From: Actinokineospora fastidiosa
GTDB taxonomy: Bacteria; Actinomycetota; Actinomycetes; Mycobacteriales; Pseudonocardiaceae
DNA length: 64,000 nt
Assembly (NCBI RefSeq): GCF_014648415.1
Contig: NZ_BMRB01000005.1
Location: forward strand, 1-64,000
Direction: 5' to 3'
Part shown: piece after piece, positions 26,571 to 34,445 of the stretch
How positions within the stretch are numbered: the stretch's first letter is position 1
Layout: each line of letters starts with the position of its first letter
The notes under the pieces: generated by a model
Database searches by the model: none
What the model was told of the DNA's origin: nothing
Seen by the model: the letters and a program-made list of their open reading frames with translations, nothing else
Translations under genes and position numbers: made by a program

Positions 26571-27721
26571 TGCGCCTCCCCCACCGGGCGCGGGCAGGCC
26601 GCGACCGCCTGCTCGTAGACGCGCAGCACCTGCGCGGCCACCACCGACCAGTCGTACGCGGCCACCCGCCGGTGTCCCTCGGCCGCCACCGCGGCGCGGC
26701 GCTCGGGGTCGGAGAGCAGCGAGCGCAAGGCCTCCGTCAGAGCGGGCGCGTCCCCGACCGGCGTCAGCACCCCGGCCCGCCCGTCGTCCAGCACCCGGCG
26801 GAAGGCGTCGAGATCGCTCGCTGCGACGGCGGTCCCGGCGGCCATCGCCTCGGTGAGGATGATCCCGAAGCTCTCCCCGCCGGTGTTGGGCGCGCAGTAG
26901 ACGTCGATGCCGCGCAGCATCGACGCCTTCTCCCGGTCGTCCACCTGCCCCAGCAGCTCGACCCGCACCGGGCCCGCCGCCTTCCGCAGTTCGGCGGCGT
27001 CGCCCCGGCCCACCACGACCAGCCGCAGCTCCGGGAACTCCGCGGCCAGCGGGCGCAGCGCCTCCAGCAGCACCGGCATCCCCTTGCGCGGCTCGTCGTA
27101 GCGGCCGACGAACCCGACCGAGCAGCCGCGCGGATACCCCGGCAGCGGGTCGGCGTCGCGGAAGAACGCGACGTCCACGCCGTTGGGGATCTCCACCGCG
27201 TCGCCGCCCAGGTGCTCCACCTGCACCCGGCGCGCCAGCGCGGACACCGCGATGCGGGCCGTCACCTTCTCCAGGAACGGCTGCAGCACCATCTGGAACG
27301 CGCTCAGCGTGCGCGAGCGCGGGGTCGAGGTGTGGAACGTCGCCACGATCGGCCCGTCGGCGACCATCAGCGCCAGCATCGACAGGCTCGGCGCGGTCGG
27401 CTCGTGCAGGTGCAGGACGTCGAAGTCGTGCTCGCGGATCCAGCGCCGGACCCGGGCGAAGGACAGCGGCCCGAACGACAGCCGGGCCACCGACCCGTTG
27501 TACGGGATGCCCAGCGCCCGGCCCGCGGGCTGGACGAAGTCGGGGACCGGGGTGTCGTCGTCGGCGGGCGCGAGCACGTCGACCGAGTGCCCCAGCCCGC
27601 GCAGCGCCCTGGCCAGGTCGACGACGTGCGCCTGCACCCCGCCGGGGACGTCGAAGGAGTACGGGCAGACGATGCCGACGCGCAGTCGCTGTGCCGATGG
27701 TCCGCTCGCCAGCCCGCTCAC
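26567..27721 (-). CDS. pimA: Phosphatidylinositol alpha-mannosyltransferase (PimA-like, GT4)
   Basis: GTG at 27721 overlaps the upstream acyltransferase stop by four bases; 384 residues. It is a GT-B glycosyltransferase of family 4: N-terminal VGIVCPYSFDVPGGVQAHV, HLHEPTAPSLSML, then the donor-site motif CAPNTGGESFGIILTEAMAA with the E-x7-E pattern. It should transfer mannose from GDP-mannose to phosphatidylinositol at the inner leaflet, the first step of phosphatidylinositol mannoside synthesis. The neighbours (phosphatidylinositol synthase-like and acyltransferase genes) confirm this assignment. Confidence 0.93.
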   Translation of the reverse strand: MSGLASGPSAQRLRVGIVCPYSFDVPGGVQAHVVDLARALRGLGHSVDVLAPADDDTPVPDFVQPAGRALGIPYNGSVARLSFGPLSFARVRRWIREHDFDVLHLHEPTAPSLSMLALMVADGPIVATFHTSTPRSRTLSAFQMVLQPFLEKVTARIAVSALARRVQVEHLGGDAVEIPNGVDVAFFRDADPLPGYPRGCSVGFVGRYDEPRKGMPVLLEALRPLAAEFPELRLVVVGRGDAAELRKAAGPVRVELLGQVDDREKASMLRGIDVYCAPNTGGESFGIILTEAMAAGTAVAASDLDAFRRVLDDGRAGVLTPVGDAPALTEALRSLLSDPERRAAVAAEGHRRVAAYDWSVVAAQVLRVYEQAVAACPRPVGEAQ

Positions 27722-28605
27722 GACGTCACGTCCTCCAGCCACAGGTTCTGGAGCATGTGCCAGTCCTCCGGGTGCGCGGCGATGTCCGCGGCCAGCACGT
27801 CGGCCAGCGCCTGGGTCGCCGACGGCACCGCGCGCACGCCCGCCACCGGCAGCGGCGGGTGGAACCGCACGCCCCACCCGTCCTCGGTGAACCAGCAGCC
27901 GACCGGGATCAGCGCCGCCCCGGTGCGGGCGGCCAGGTACGCCGGCCCCGCGGGCATCTTCGTCTCCGCGCCGAAGAACGTCACCGTCCTGCCGCTCGGC
28001 GTCAGGTCGCGGTCGGCGAGCAGGCAGACCAGCCCGTTCTCCCGCAGCCGCTCGGCCAGGACCACCGCGGGGTTGCGCTCCCCGCCCGTGGCCGGGACGA
28101 CCTCGAACCCCAGCGACTCGCGGTACGCGACGAACCGGTCGTACAGCGACTCCGGTTTCAGCCGCTCCGCGACGGTCGTGAACCGGCCGTACGCGCGCAC
28201 CAGCCAGACCCCGGCGGCGTCCCAGTTCCCCGAGTGCGACAGCGCGAAGACGACGCCGTTGCCGTCGGCCAGCGCCTTGTCCACGTACTCGGTCCCGGTG
28301 ACGCCCGCGTCGACCCGCCGGTACACCGAGTCCAGGTCCATCGACGGCAGCCGGAAGGCCTCCATCCAGTACCGGGCGTAGGACCGCAGTCCGGCCCGCA
28401 CCAGGTCGTCCAGCTCGGCCGCGCCCGCCTGGGGCACCACCCGCGACAGGTTCCGGCGCAGCCGCCGCGCGCCCGGCCCCTCCCGGCGGGCGGCGAGGTC
28501 GGCCCCCGCGCGGAACAGCCCGGTCGCGACCGGCTCCGGCAGCGTCCGCACCAGCCGCCAGCCCGCCGCGTACCCCGCGTCGGCCAGCCGCTCCCCCCAG
28601 CTCAT
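27718..28605 (-). CDS. Phosphatidylinositol mannoside acyltransferase (LpxL/HtrB family)
   Basis: This 295-residue protein of the LpxL/HtrB lysophospholipid acyltransferase family contains the catalytic H-x4-D motif in LSHSGNWDAAG and the block LLADRDLTPSGRTVTFFG. Its position between pgsA and pimA matches mycobacterial PatA (Rv2611c), which acylates the mannose of PIM1/PIM2. ATG at 28605 overlaps the pgsA stop (ATGA), and its own stop overlaps pimA (GTGA). Confidence 0.92.
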   Translation of the reverse strand: MSWGERLADAGYAAGWRLVRTLPEPVATGLFRAGADLAARREGPGARRLRRNLSRVVPQAGAAELDDLVRAGLRSYARYWMEAFRLPSMDLDSVYRRVDAGVTGTEYVDKALADGNGVVFALSHSGNWDAAGVWLVRAYGRFTTVAERLKPESLYDRFVAYRESLGFEVVPATGGERNPAVVLAERLRENGLVCLLADRDLTPSGRTVTFFGAETKMPAGPAYLAARTGAALIPVGCWFTEDGWGVRFHPPLPVAGVRAVPSATQALADVLAADIAAHPEDWHMLQNLWLEDVTS

Positions 28606-29210
28606 GCCCGCTCCTCCGCGCTCCGGCGCACCGCGACCAGCCGCTGCGCCACCGTCACCACCGACCCGACCGACAGCAGCACCAGCGCCACGTGCAGCGC
28701 GTACGGCACGCCGAGGCCCACCAGGCCGGTCCCCACCAGCGTGGTGATAAGCCGTTCCGCCCGCTCCACGAGCCCGCCGTCCGCCGACAGCCCGCTGGCC
28801 TCCGCGCGCGCCTTCACATAGGAGATCACCTGCGCGGTGACGAGGCAGATCAGCGCGGTCGAGGCCAGCAGCGCGTCCTGCGCCACGAAGAAGGCGTACC
28901 AGGCGATCCCGCTGAACAGCGCGCCGTCGGCGAGCCGGTCGCAGGTCGCGTCCAGCACCGCGCCGTAGCGCGTGCCGCCGCCGCGGGCCCTGGCCATCGC
29001 GCCGTCGAGCAGGTCGAACATGGCGAAGCCCCACACCACGAACGTCCCCGCGAGGAGGTGGCCCGCCGGGAAGAGCCAGAGGGCGCCCGCGATGGCGCCC
29101 GCCGTGCCCACCAGGGTGATCGCGTTGGGGGTCAGCCCGACACCGACCAGCCACCTGCCGACGGGATCGGTGACTCGGGACACCGAGGCTCTGGCGAATA
29201 TGTTCAGCAT
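28602..29210 (-). CDS. pgsA: CDP-alcohol phosphatidyltransferase (phosphatidylinositol phosphate synthase)
   Basis: This 202-residue membrane protein has five to six helices and the complete CDP-alcohol phosphotransferase motif, DLLDGAMARARGGGT followed by YGAVLDATCD (D..DG..AR...G...D...D, residues ~68-92). Adjacent PIM genes indicate that the acceptor is inositol phosphate, giving phosphatidylinositol phosphate. It is the first gene of the four-gene operon pgsA-acyltransferase-pimA-LemA-like. Confidence 0.93.
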   Translation of the reverse strand: MLNIFARASVSRVTDPVGRWLVGVGLTPNAITLVGTAGAIAGALWLFPAGHLLAGTFVVWGFAMFDLLDGAMARARGGGTRYGAVLDATCDRLADGALFSGIAWYAFFVAQDALLASTALICLVTAQVISYVKARAEASGLSADGGLVERAERLITTLVGTGLVGLGVPYALHVALVLLSVGSVVTVAQRLVAVRRSAEERA

Positions 29211-29344
29211 GGGGCCTTACCGGCGGAGATGAACAGGGCTGGGGAAGCCTAACCCGACCACGATCGTGCGCTCGGCACCCCGCGTGCGTGCCGTCCTCCG
29301 GTCGGCGGCCGAGCCGGACCGGGACCCGCCACTAGGATCGGGGC

Positions 29345-29899
29345 ATGGCCGTGGACCCTGAGCTCGTCGCCCAGGAAGGCGTCGGGATACCCGACGCCCT
29401 GCAGCGGCTGTGGACGCCGCACCGCATGGCCTACATCCGCGGCGAGAACAAGCCGGTCGGCGACGAGCGCGAGCTGTGCCCGTTCTGCACCCTCGTCCAG
29501 CTCGACGACCCGGACGCGCTGATCATCGCCCGCGGCGAGCTGGTCTACGTGGTGCTCAACCTGTACCCGTACAACCCCGGCCACCTCATGGTGGTGCCGT
29601 TCCGCCACGTCGCCGACTACACCGACCTCACCGCGGAGGAGACGGTCGAGCTGGCCGAGCACACCCAGCGGGCGATGCGGGTGGCGCGCAAGGTGGCCGC
29701 GCCGCACGGGTTCAACATCGGCATGAACCAGGGCGTCATCGCGGGCGCGGGCATCGCCGCCCACCTGCACCAGCACCTGGTGCCGAGGTGGGGCGGCGAT
29801 GCCAACTTCATGCCGGTGATCGGCCACACGAAGGTCCTGCCGCAGCTGCTCGGCGAGACCAGGGCGCTGCTGGCCGACGCGTGGCGCACGGTCGACTGA
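29345..29899 (+). CDS. HIT-family nucleotide hydrolase/phosphorylase
   Basis: This 184-residue protein has the histidine triad HLHQHLVPRW (residues 140-149), a CPFC zinc-like pair (45-48), and YPYNPGHLMVVPFRHV. It closely resembles the protein encoded by M. tuberculosis Rv2613c, a diadenosine tetraphosphate phosphorylase-type HIT protein. In mycobacteria this gene is co-directional with pgsA; here it points the other way, so a local inversion or relocation has occurred. Its stop is four bases from the convergent siderophore-binding gene stop. Confidence 0.92.
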   Translation: MAVDPELVAQEGVGIPDALQRLWTPHRMAYIRGENKPVGDERELCPFCTLVQLDDPDALIIARGELVYVVLNLYPYNPGHLMVVPFRHVADYTDLTAEETVELAEHTQRAMRVARKVAAPHGFNIGMNQGVIAGAGIAAHLHQHLVPRWGGDANFMPVIGHTKVLPQLLGETRALLADAWRTVD

Positions 29900-29903
29900 C
29901 CGC

Positions 29904-30866
29904 CTAGCGCGCCGGGTCGACCCCGTACACCTTGGCGATGTCGTCGAGCACCACGTTCGCGCCGTAGAGGCCGACCGCGCTCATCCAGGTCTTGTCGCTG
30001 ACCTCGTGGACGGTGCCCTTGAGCTGCCCCCACAGCGGGTTGGCCTCGAACTTCTCCTTGGTCTGCGCGCTCAGGCCCGCCTCGTCGGCGTAGACGGAGA
30101 CGAAGATGTCGTCGGCGTCCATGAGGCCGATCTGCTCGTCGGAGATCTCGGTGTTGAAGCCGGTGCCGGTCGCGGCCTCGGGCTTGTCGAAGCCGAGGTC
30201 GCCGATGATGACGCCGATGTAGGTGTCGTCCTTGTAGATGCGGGTCGGGCCGTCGACGAACCGCACGACCGACACCGTCGGGTTGGCGCCCTCGGCGGCG
30301 CGCACCGCGTCGCCGACGGCCTTGGCCCTGGTCTCGTAGGCGGCGATCTTCTGCTTGGCCAGGTCCTCCTTGCCCAGCGCCCGGCCCACGAGTTCGAGGT
30401 TGGCCTTCCAGGTGCCGCCGGTGGTCTCGGAGAACACCGTCGGCGCGATCGCGGTCAGCTGCTCGTAGAGCTTCTCGTGGCGGACCTTCGCCGAGAGGAT
30501 CAGGTCGGGGTCGAGCTCGACGATCTTCTCCAGGTTGGGCTCGCTCAGCGTGCCGACCGGGACGGCCTTGGGCGCGTACTTCGCCACGTCGCCGCCGAAG
30601 TAGTCGGGCAGCCTGTCGTCACCGCCCGCGAGGGTGGTGAAGCCGACGACCTCGCCCTCCAGCGCCAGCGTGGCGTCCACGAAGGTCATGTCGAGCGCGA
30701 CCACCCGCAGCGGCCGCTCGGGCAGCTCGGCGGTCCCCATGGCGTGGGTGACGGTGCGCGGGAACGCGCCCCCGCCCGCGGCCGCGCCGCCCTGCGATTC
30801 CGGTTCGGCGCCGCCGCACGCGGTGGCGGCGAGGGCCAGTGCGACGACTAGGGAGCGTGCTCTCAT
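29904..30866 (-). CDS. Iron-siderophore ABC transporter substrate-binding lipoprotein
   Basis: ATG at 30866 (MRARSLVVALALAATACGG) is preferred; an ATG at 30890 would leave only 3 nt before the iron box. 320 residues with a lipobox Cys (ATAC) and a Gly/Ala-rich spacer, then a class III binding protein: PLRVVALDMTFVDATLALEG, NLEKIVELDPDLILSAKV and a C-terminal SVYADEAGL. It should capture ferric siderophores outside the membrane for the divergent FecCD-type permeases. Confidence 0.92.
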   Translation of the reverse strand: MRARSLVVALALAATACGGAEPESQGGAAAGGGAFPRTVTHAMGTAELPERPLRVVALDMTFVDATLALEGEVVGFTTLAGGDDRLPDYFGGDVAKYAPKAVPVGTLSEPNLEKIVELDPDLILSAKVRHEKLYEQLTAIAPTVFSETTGGTWKANLELVGRALGKEDLAKQKIAAYETRAKAVGDAVRAAEGANPTVSVVRFVDGPTRIYKDDTYIGVIIGDLGFDKPEAATGTGFNTEISDEQIGLMDADDIFVSVYADEAGLSAQTKEKFEANPLWGQLKGTVHEVSDKTWMSAVGLYGANVVLDDIAKVYGVDPAR

Positions 30867-30893
30867 GCGAGGGGTGTCCTTCAAGGTCATTTG

Positions 30894-30912
30894 TAAAGGT
30901 AGGCTGCCCTAA
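30894..30912. promoter_or_regulatory. DtxR/IdeR-like iron box
   Basis: TAAAGGTAGGCTGCCCTAA resembles the 19-bp IdeR/DtxR consensus (TTAGGTTAGGCTAACCTAA): I count 14 identical positions, with an intact right half. It lies between the divergent binding-protein and permease genes, where iron repression of siderophore uptake is expected. Confidence 0.65.
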
Positions 30913-30932
30913 GCTAACACTCGGAGGAACGC

Positions 30933-31940
30933 GTGACCCAGGCCCGGACCAGCCTGCGGCGCCGGGGCCTGGTCGTGGTCGCCGCCGCCGTGCTCGGCGT
31001 GGTGCTGCTCAGCATCGCGCTGGGCAGCAAGGCGTTGAGCCTGCCCGAGGTGTGGCACGGCCTGTGGACGCCCACCGGCGCCGAGGGCGACGTCATCGTC
31101 CGCTCGCTGCGGCTGCCGCGCACCGCGCTCGCCCTGGTCGCCGGCTGCGCGCTGGGCGTGGCGGGCGCGCTCATGCAGGGCCACACCCGCAACCCGATCG
31201 CCGACCCGGTGCTGCTCGGGGTGAGCGCGGGCGCGGGCATGTTCGTCGCGGGCGGGATCTTCCTGCTCGGCGTCACCACGCTCTACGGCTACGTCTGGTT
31301 CGGCTTCGCGGGGGCGTTCCTGGCCTCGGCGATCGTCTACTTCGTGGGCAACCGCACCCGGGGCGGCGCGACACCGGTCACCCTCGCGCTCGGCGGCGCG
31401 GCGGTGCACGCGCTGTTCACCGCGCTCACCGCGGGCATGCTGATCCTGGACGAGCAGGCGCTGGAGCTCTACCGGTTCTGGACCGTCGGCTCGGTCTCCG
31501 GGCGTCCGGCCGAGATCACCGCGCAGATGCTGCCGTTCGTCGTCGCGGGCCTGGTGTTGGCCGCGGCCAACGCGCGCGGGCTCAACTCGCTGTCCCTCGG
31601 CGAGGACGTGGCCCGCGCGCTCGGGGTGCGGGTCGGGCTCACCCGGCTGGTGGGCATGGCCGCGATCACCCTGCTCACCGGGGTCGCGGTGGCCGCGTGC
31701 GGGCCGATCGGGTTCGTCGGCCTGATGGCCGCGCACATCGCCCGCTCGATCACCGGCCCGGACTACCGGTGGGTGCTGCTGTACTCGGCGCTGGTCGGGA
31801 TGGCGCTCATGGTCGCCGCGGACGTGCTGGGCAGGCTGGTGGCGCGCCCGAGCGAGCTGCCGGTGGGGATCATGCTGGCGTTCATCGGCGCCCCGGTGTT
31901 CATCTACCTGATCCGTCGGCGGAAGCCGGTGCGGCTGTGA
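30933..31940 (+). CDS. FecCD-family siderophore ABC transporter permease 1
   Basis: GTG at 30933 with CGGAGGA upstream; 335 residues with about nine to ten helices. FecCD landmarks are LRLPRTALALVAGCALGVAG, MQGHTRNPIADPVLLGVSAG and CGPIGFVGLMAAHIAR. It forms the inner-membrane channel with the second permease. Its stop overlaps the next start (GTGA). Confidence 0.95.
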   Translation: MTQARTSLRRRGLVVVAAAVLGVVLLSIALGSKALSLPEVWHGLWTPTGAEGDVIVRSLRLPRTALALVAGCALGVAGALMQGHTRNPIADPVLLGVSAGAGMFVAGGIFLLGVTTLYGYVWFGFAGAFLASAIVYFVGNRTRGGATPVTLALGGAAVHALFTALTAGMLILDEQALELYRFWTVGSVSGRPAEITAQMLPFVVAGLVLAAANARGLNSLSLGEDVARALGVRVGLTRLVGMAAITLLTGVAVAACGPIGFVGLMAAHIARSITGPDYRWVLLYSALVGMALMVAADVLGRLVARPSELPVGIMLAFIGAPVFIYLIRRRKPVRL

Positions 31941-32983
31941 AGGCGATCCGCGTCGGCCCGGTCTCGGCCGTCATCCGCCCCCGGCACGTGCTGGTGCCCG
32001 CCGTCACCCTGGTGGCGCTGTTCGCCGCGATCGTGGCGAACACCGGACGCGGCGAGTTCGACATCCCGGCCAGCGACATCGTCGGGGTCCTTCTCGGCGG
32101 GGGCGACCGCACCGACCGGCTGGTCGTCCTGCAGTTCCGGCTGCCCAGGGCCGCCGTCGGGGCCATGGTCGGGGCGGCGCTCGGGCTGGCGGGGGCGATC
32201 ATCCAGGGCGTCGGGCGCAATCCGCTGGCGAGCCCGGACATCCTCGGCGTCACCGCGGGCGCGGGGGCCGGGGCGGTCGCGGTGATCGTGCTCGCCGGGG
32301 AGTACGGCGCGGTCAGCGGGCCGCTCGCCGAGGTGGGCGTGCCGCTGGCCTCGATCGGCGGGGCGCTGGCGGCGGCGGTCCTGGTGTACGTCCTCGCGGT
32401 GCGCCGCGGGCTGTCCGGGTACCGGGTGCTGCTGGTGGGCGTCGGCATCCAGGCGGTGCTGACCAGCCTGATCTCGTGGCTGCTGGTGAAGGCGTCCATC
32501 GTGGACGCCGGACGCGCGATCGTCTGGCTCAACGGCAGCCTGAACGCGGCCACGTGGGAGAACGCGCAAGCCGTCGGGATCGCGCTGGTGGTGCTGCTGC
32601 CCGCCGCGCTGGTCCTGTCGTTCCCCTTCGGCGCCCTGAACTTCGACGACGACACCGCGCGCGGCCTCGGCGTCCGCATCGACACCACGCGCGCGGTGCT
32701 GATCGTCATCGCGGTCCTGCTGACCGCCACCGCGACCGCGGCGGCGGGGCCGATCGCGTTCGTCGCCCTGGCCTGCCCGCAGCTCGCGGTCCGGCTCCTG
32801 GGCACGGGCACGCCGCCGCTGCTCGCGTCCGCCCTGCTGGGCGCGGCCGTCACCGTCTGGGCGGACGTCCTGGGGCGCACGGCCTTCGGCGCCGTCGAAC
32901 TGCCGGTCGGCGTCCTGACGGCCGCTCTGGGCGCGCCGTACCTGCTGTACCTGCTCGTCCGCAGCGGAAAGGCCCGCACATGA
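31937..32983 (+). CDS. FecCD-family siderophore ABC transporter permease 2
   Basis: GTG at 31937 overlaps the previous stop; 348 residues, polytopic. Landmarks are FRLPRAAVGAMVGAALGLAG, IQGVGRNPLASPDILGVTAG and AAGPIAFVALACPQLAVRL. It pairs with permease 1. Its stop overlaps the ATPase start (ATGA). Confidence 0.95.
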   Translation: MKAIRVGPVSAVIRPRHVLVPAVTLVALFAAIVANTGRGEFDIPASDIVGVLLGGGDRTDRLVVLQFRLPRAAVGAMVGAALGLAGAIIQGVGRNPLASPDILGVTAGAGAGAVAVIVLAGEYGAVSGPLAEVGVPLASIGGALAAAVLVYVLAVRRGLSGYRVLLVGVGIQAVLTSLISWLLVKASIVDAGRAIVWLNGSLNAATWENAQAVGIALVVLLPAALVLSFPFGALNFDDDTARGLGVRIDTTRAVLIVIAVLLTATATAAAGPIAFVALACPQLAVRLLGTGTPPLLASALLGAAVTVWADVLGRTAFGAVELPVGVLTAALGAPYLLYLLVRSGKART

Positions 32984-33759
32984 CCGACCTGCGCGCCGAG
33001 CGCCTCACCCTCGCCTACGACGAACGCACCGTGGTGCACGGTGTGGACCTCGAAATCCCCCAGGGCACGGTGACCGCCGTGATCGGCCCCAACGGCTGCG
33101 GCAAGTCCACTCTGCTGCGCGCGTTCGGCAGGCTGCTCAAGCCGGTGGAGGGCCACGTCCTGCTCAACGGCCAACCGGTCCACAAACTGCCGACCCGGTC
33201 CGTGGCGAACGTCGTCGGCCTGCTTCCCCAGTCCCCCGTGGCCCCCGACGGCCTGACGGTCGCCGACCTGGTCGCCCGCGGCCGACACCCGCACCAGACC
33301 TGGTACCGCCGCTGGTCCTCCGCCGACGAGGAGGCCGTCAACCAGGCCCTGAAGAAGACCGCCGCGGACGAGTTCGCCGACCGCACCCTCGACGAACTCT
33401 CCGGCGGCCAACGCCAACGAGCCTGGATCGCGATGGCCCTGGCCCAGGAAACCGACATCCTCCTGCTGGACGAGCCCACGACGCACCTGGACCTGGCCCA
33501 CCAGATCGACGTCCTGGAACTGGTCCGAGACCTCCACCGGGACACCAACCGCACGATCGTCATGGTCCTCCACGAACTGGCGTTGGCCGCCCGCTACGCC
33601 GACCGATTGGTAGCGATGAAAAACGGCCGGATCGTGGCCGTGGGGGCGCCTGGGGAGGTGTTGACGGAGGAGTTGCTGCTGGAGGTGTTCGGCTTGCGAG
33701 CGCGGGTGCGTGAGGATGAGGAGACGGGGTCGCTCATGGTGATCCCTTTGGGACGGTAG
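32980..33759 (+). CDS. Siderophore ABC transporter ATP-binding protein (FepC type)
   Basis: This 259-residue ABC ATPase has Walker A GPNGCGKST (36-44), Q-loop VGLLPQSPVAPDGLT, signature LSGGQRQRAWIAMALAQ (from 140), Walker B ILLLDEPTTHLDLAHQ and switch His in VLHELALAARYAD. It energises uptake through the two FecCD permeases. It ends the four-gene iron uptake locus. Confidence 0.95.
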   Translation: MTDLRAERLTLAYDERTVVHGVDLEIPQGTVTAVIGPNGCGKSTLLRAFGRLLKPVEGHVLLNGQPVHKLPTRSVANVVGLLPQSPVAPDGLTVADLVARGRHPHQTWYRRWSSADEEAVNQALKKTAADEFADRTLDELSGGQRQRAWIAMALAQETDILLLDEPTTHLDLAHQIDVLELVRDLHRDTNRTIVMVLHELALAARYADRLVAMKNGRIVAVGAPGEVLTEELLLEVFGLRARVREDEETGSLMVIPLGR

Positions 33760-33779
33760 GCCCGCTCGCGCTGACCTTG

Positions 33780-34057
33780 CCACTCCGGCGGGCTCTCACC
33801 TTGCCTTGCCCGCCTGCCACTCCGGCGAACTCTCACCCGTCTTGCCCCGCCGCCGCCCAGCGGCTCTCACCCCGCCTTGCCTGCCCACCGCTCCGGCGGG
33901 CTTTCATCCCCACTTCCCCCACCCCAGCAACTCCCAACCTCACTTCTCCCGCCCGTCACCCCGGCGAGCCTTAACTCCGCCTCGCCTGCCCACCACGCTG
34001 GCCAACTCTCAACTCTTCTCGCCCGCCCCACTGGCGGCCATTCAACCTTGCCTGCTG
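33780..34057. repeat. Degenerate ~35-bp tandem repeats, pyrimidine-rich
   Basis: About eight diverged units of 30-37 bp follow a pattern near CCACTCCGGCGGGCTCTCAC plus CCCGCCTTGCCTGCC; the first two units are the best matched. The plus strand is strongly C/T-biased. Related fragments continue more weakly to ~34200. No gene is supported here: short frames on both strands give low-complexity products. Confidence 0.65.
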
Positions 34058-34242
34058 AATCACACCTCTGCCCGCGGCACGTGCCAGCCAGCTTTCCGCA
34101 CTCCCTCAGCTCACCCTCCGTCCCGGCAGCGGCAGGTGCTCTCTCAGCCTGGCCAGCTCCGGCTTTCACCCCCCACCTGTGCCCCAGGTGCCCACCTCGT
34201 CCTCCCTAGGTGGCGTGACGCCCTTCGCGAGCTGATTTGTTG

Positions 34243-34386
34243 GTCCGATGGGGTGGACCCGCATTCGCGGGGCCCCTAAGCGAAGCGTCGCGGGCGCGGG
34301 GAAGCGGCGGAGCGGGCAAGCCGTCCGCGCCCGAGCGAGGGTAGCGACGCTTCGCTCCCCACGAATGCGGGTCCACCCCATCGGAC
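34243..34386. repeat. 144-nt nested near-perfect palindrome
   Basis: The outer arms, starting GTCCGATGGGGTGGACCCGC at 34243 and ending at 34386, pair over ~30 nt with one mismatch. Inside them AGCGAAGCGTCGC pairs perfectly with GCGACGCTTCGCT, and further in CGGGCGCGG pairs with CCGCGCCCG. Both strands could encode a short MGWTRIRG...MRVHPIG frame, a consequence of the symmetry. It lies 60 nt past the thrS stop and could be a small non-autonomous or REP-like element, also acting as a terminator. Confidence 0.75.
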
Positions 34387-34445
34387 AGTGCTCGTGGGGC
34401 GTGTTGCGTGGGTGGGTGGTTGCGCTGCTTCTTCTTTTTTGTGCT

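Noticed and set aside
33780-34057. Possible CRISPR array or coding repeat
   Set aside because: Units are diverged and contiguous, without conserved repeats separated by unique spacers; no frame is open through the array with sensible composition.
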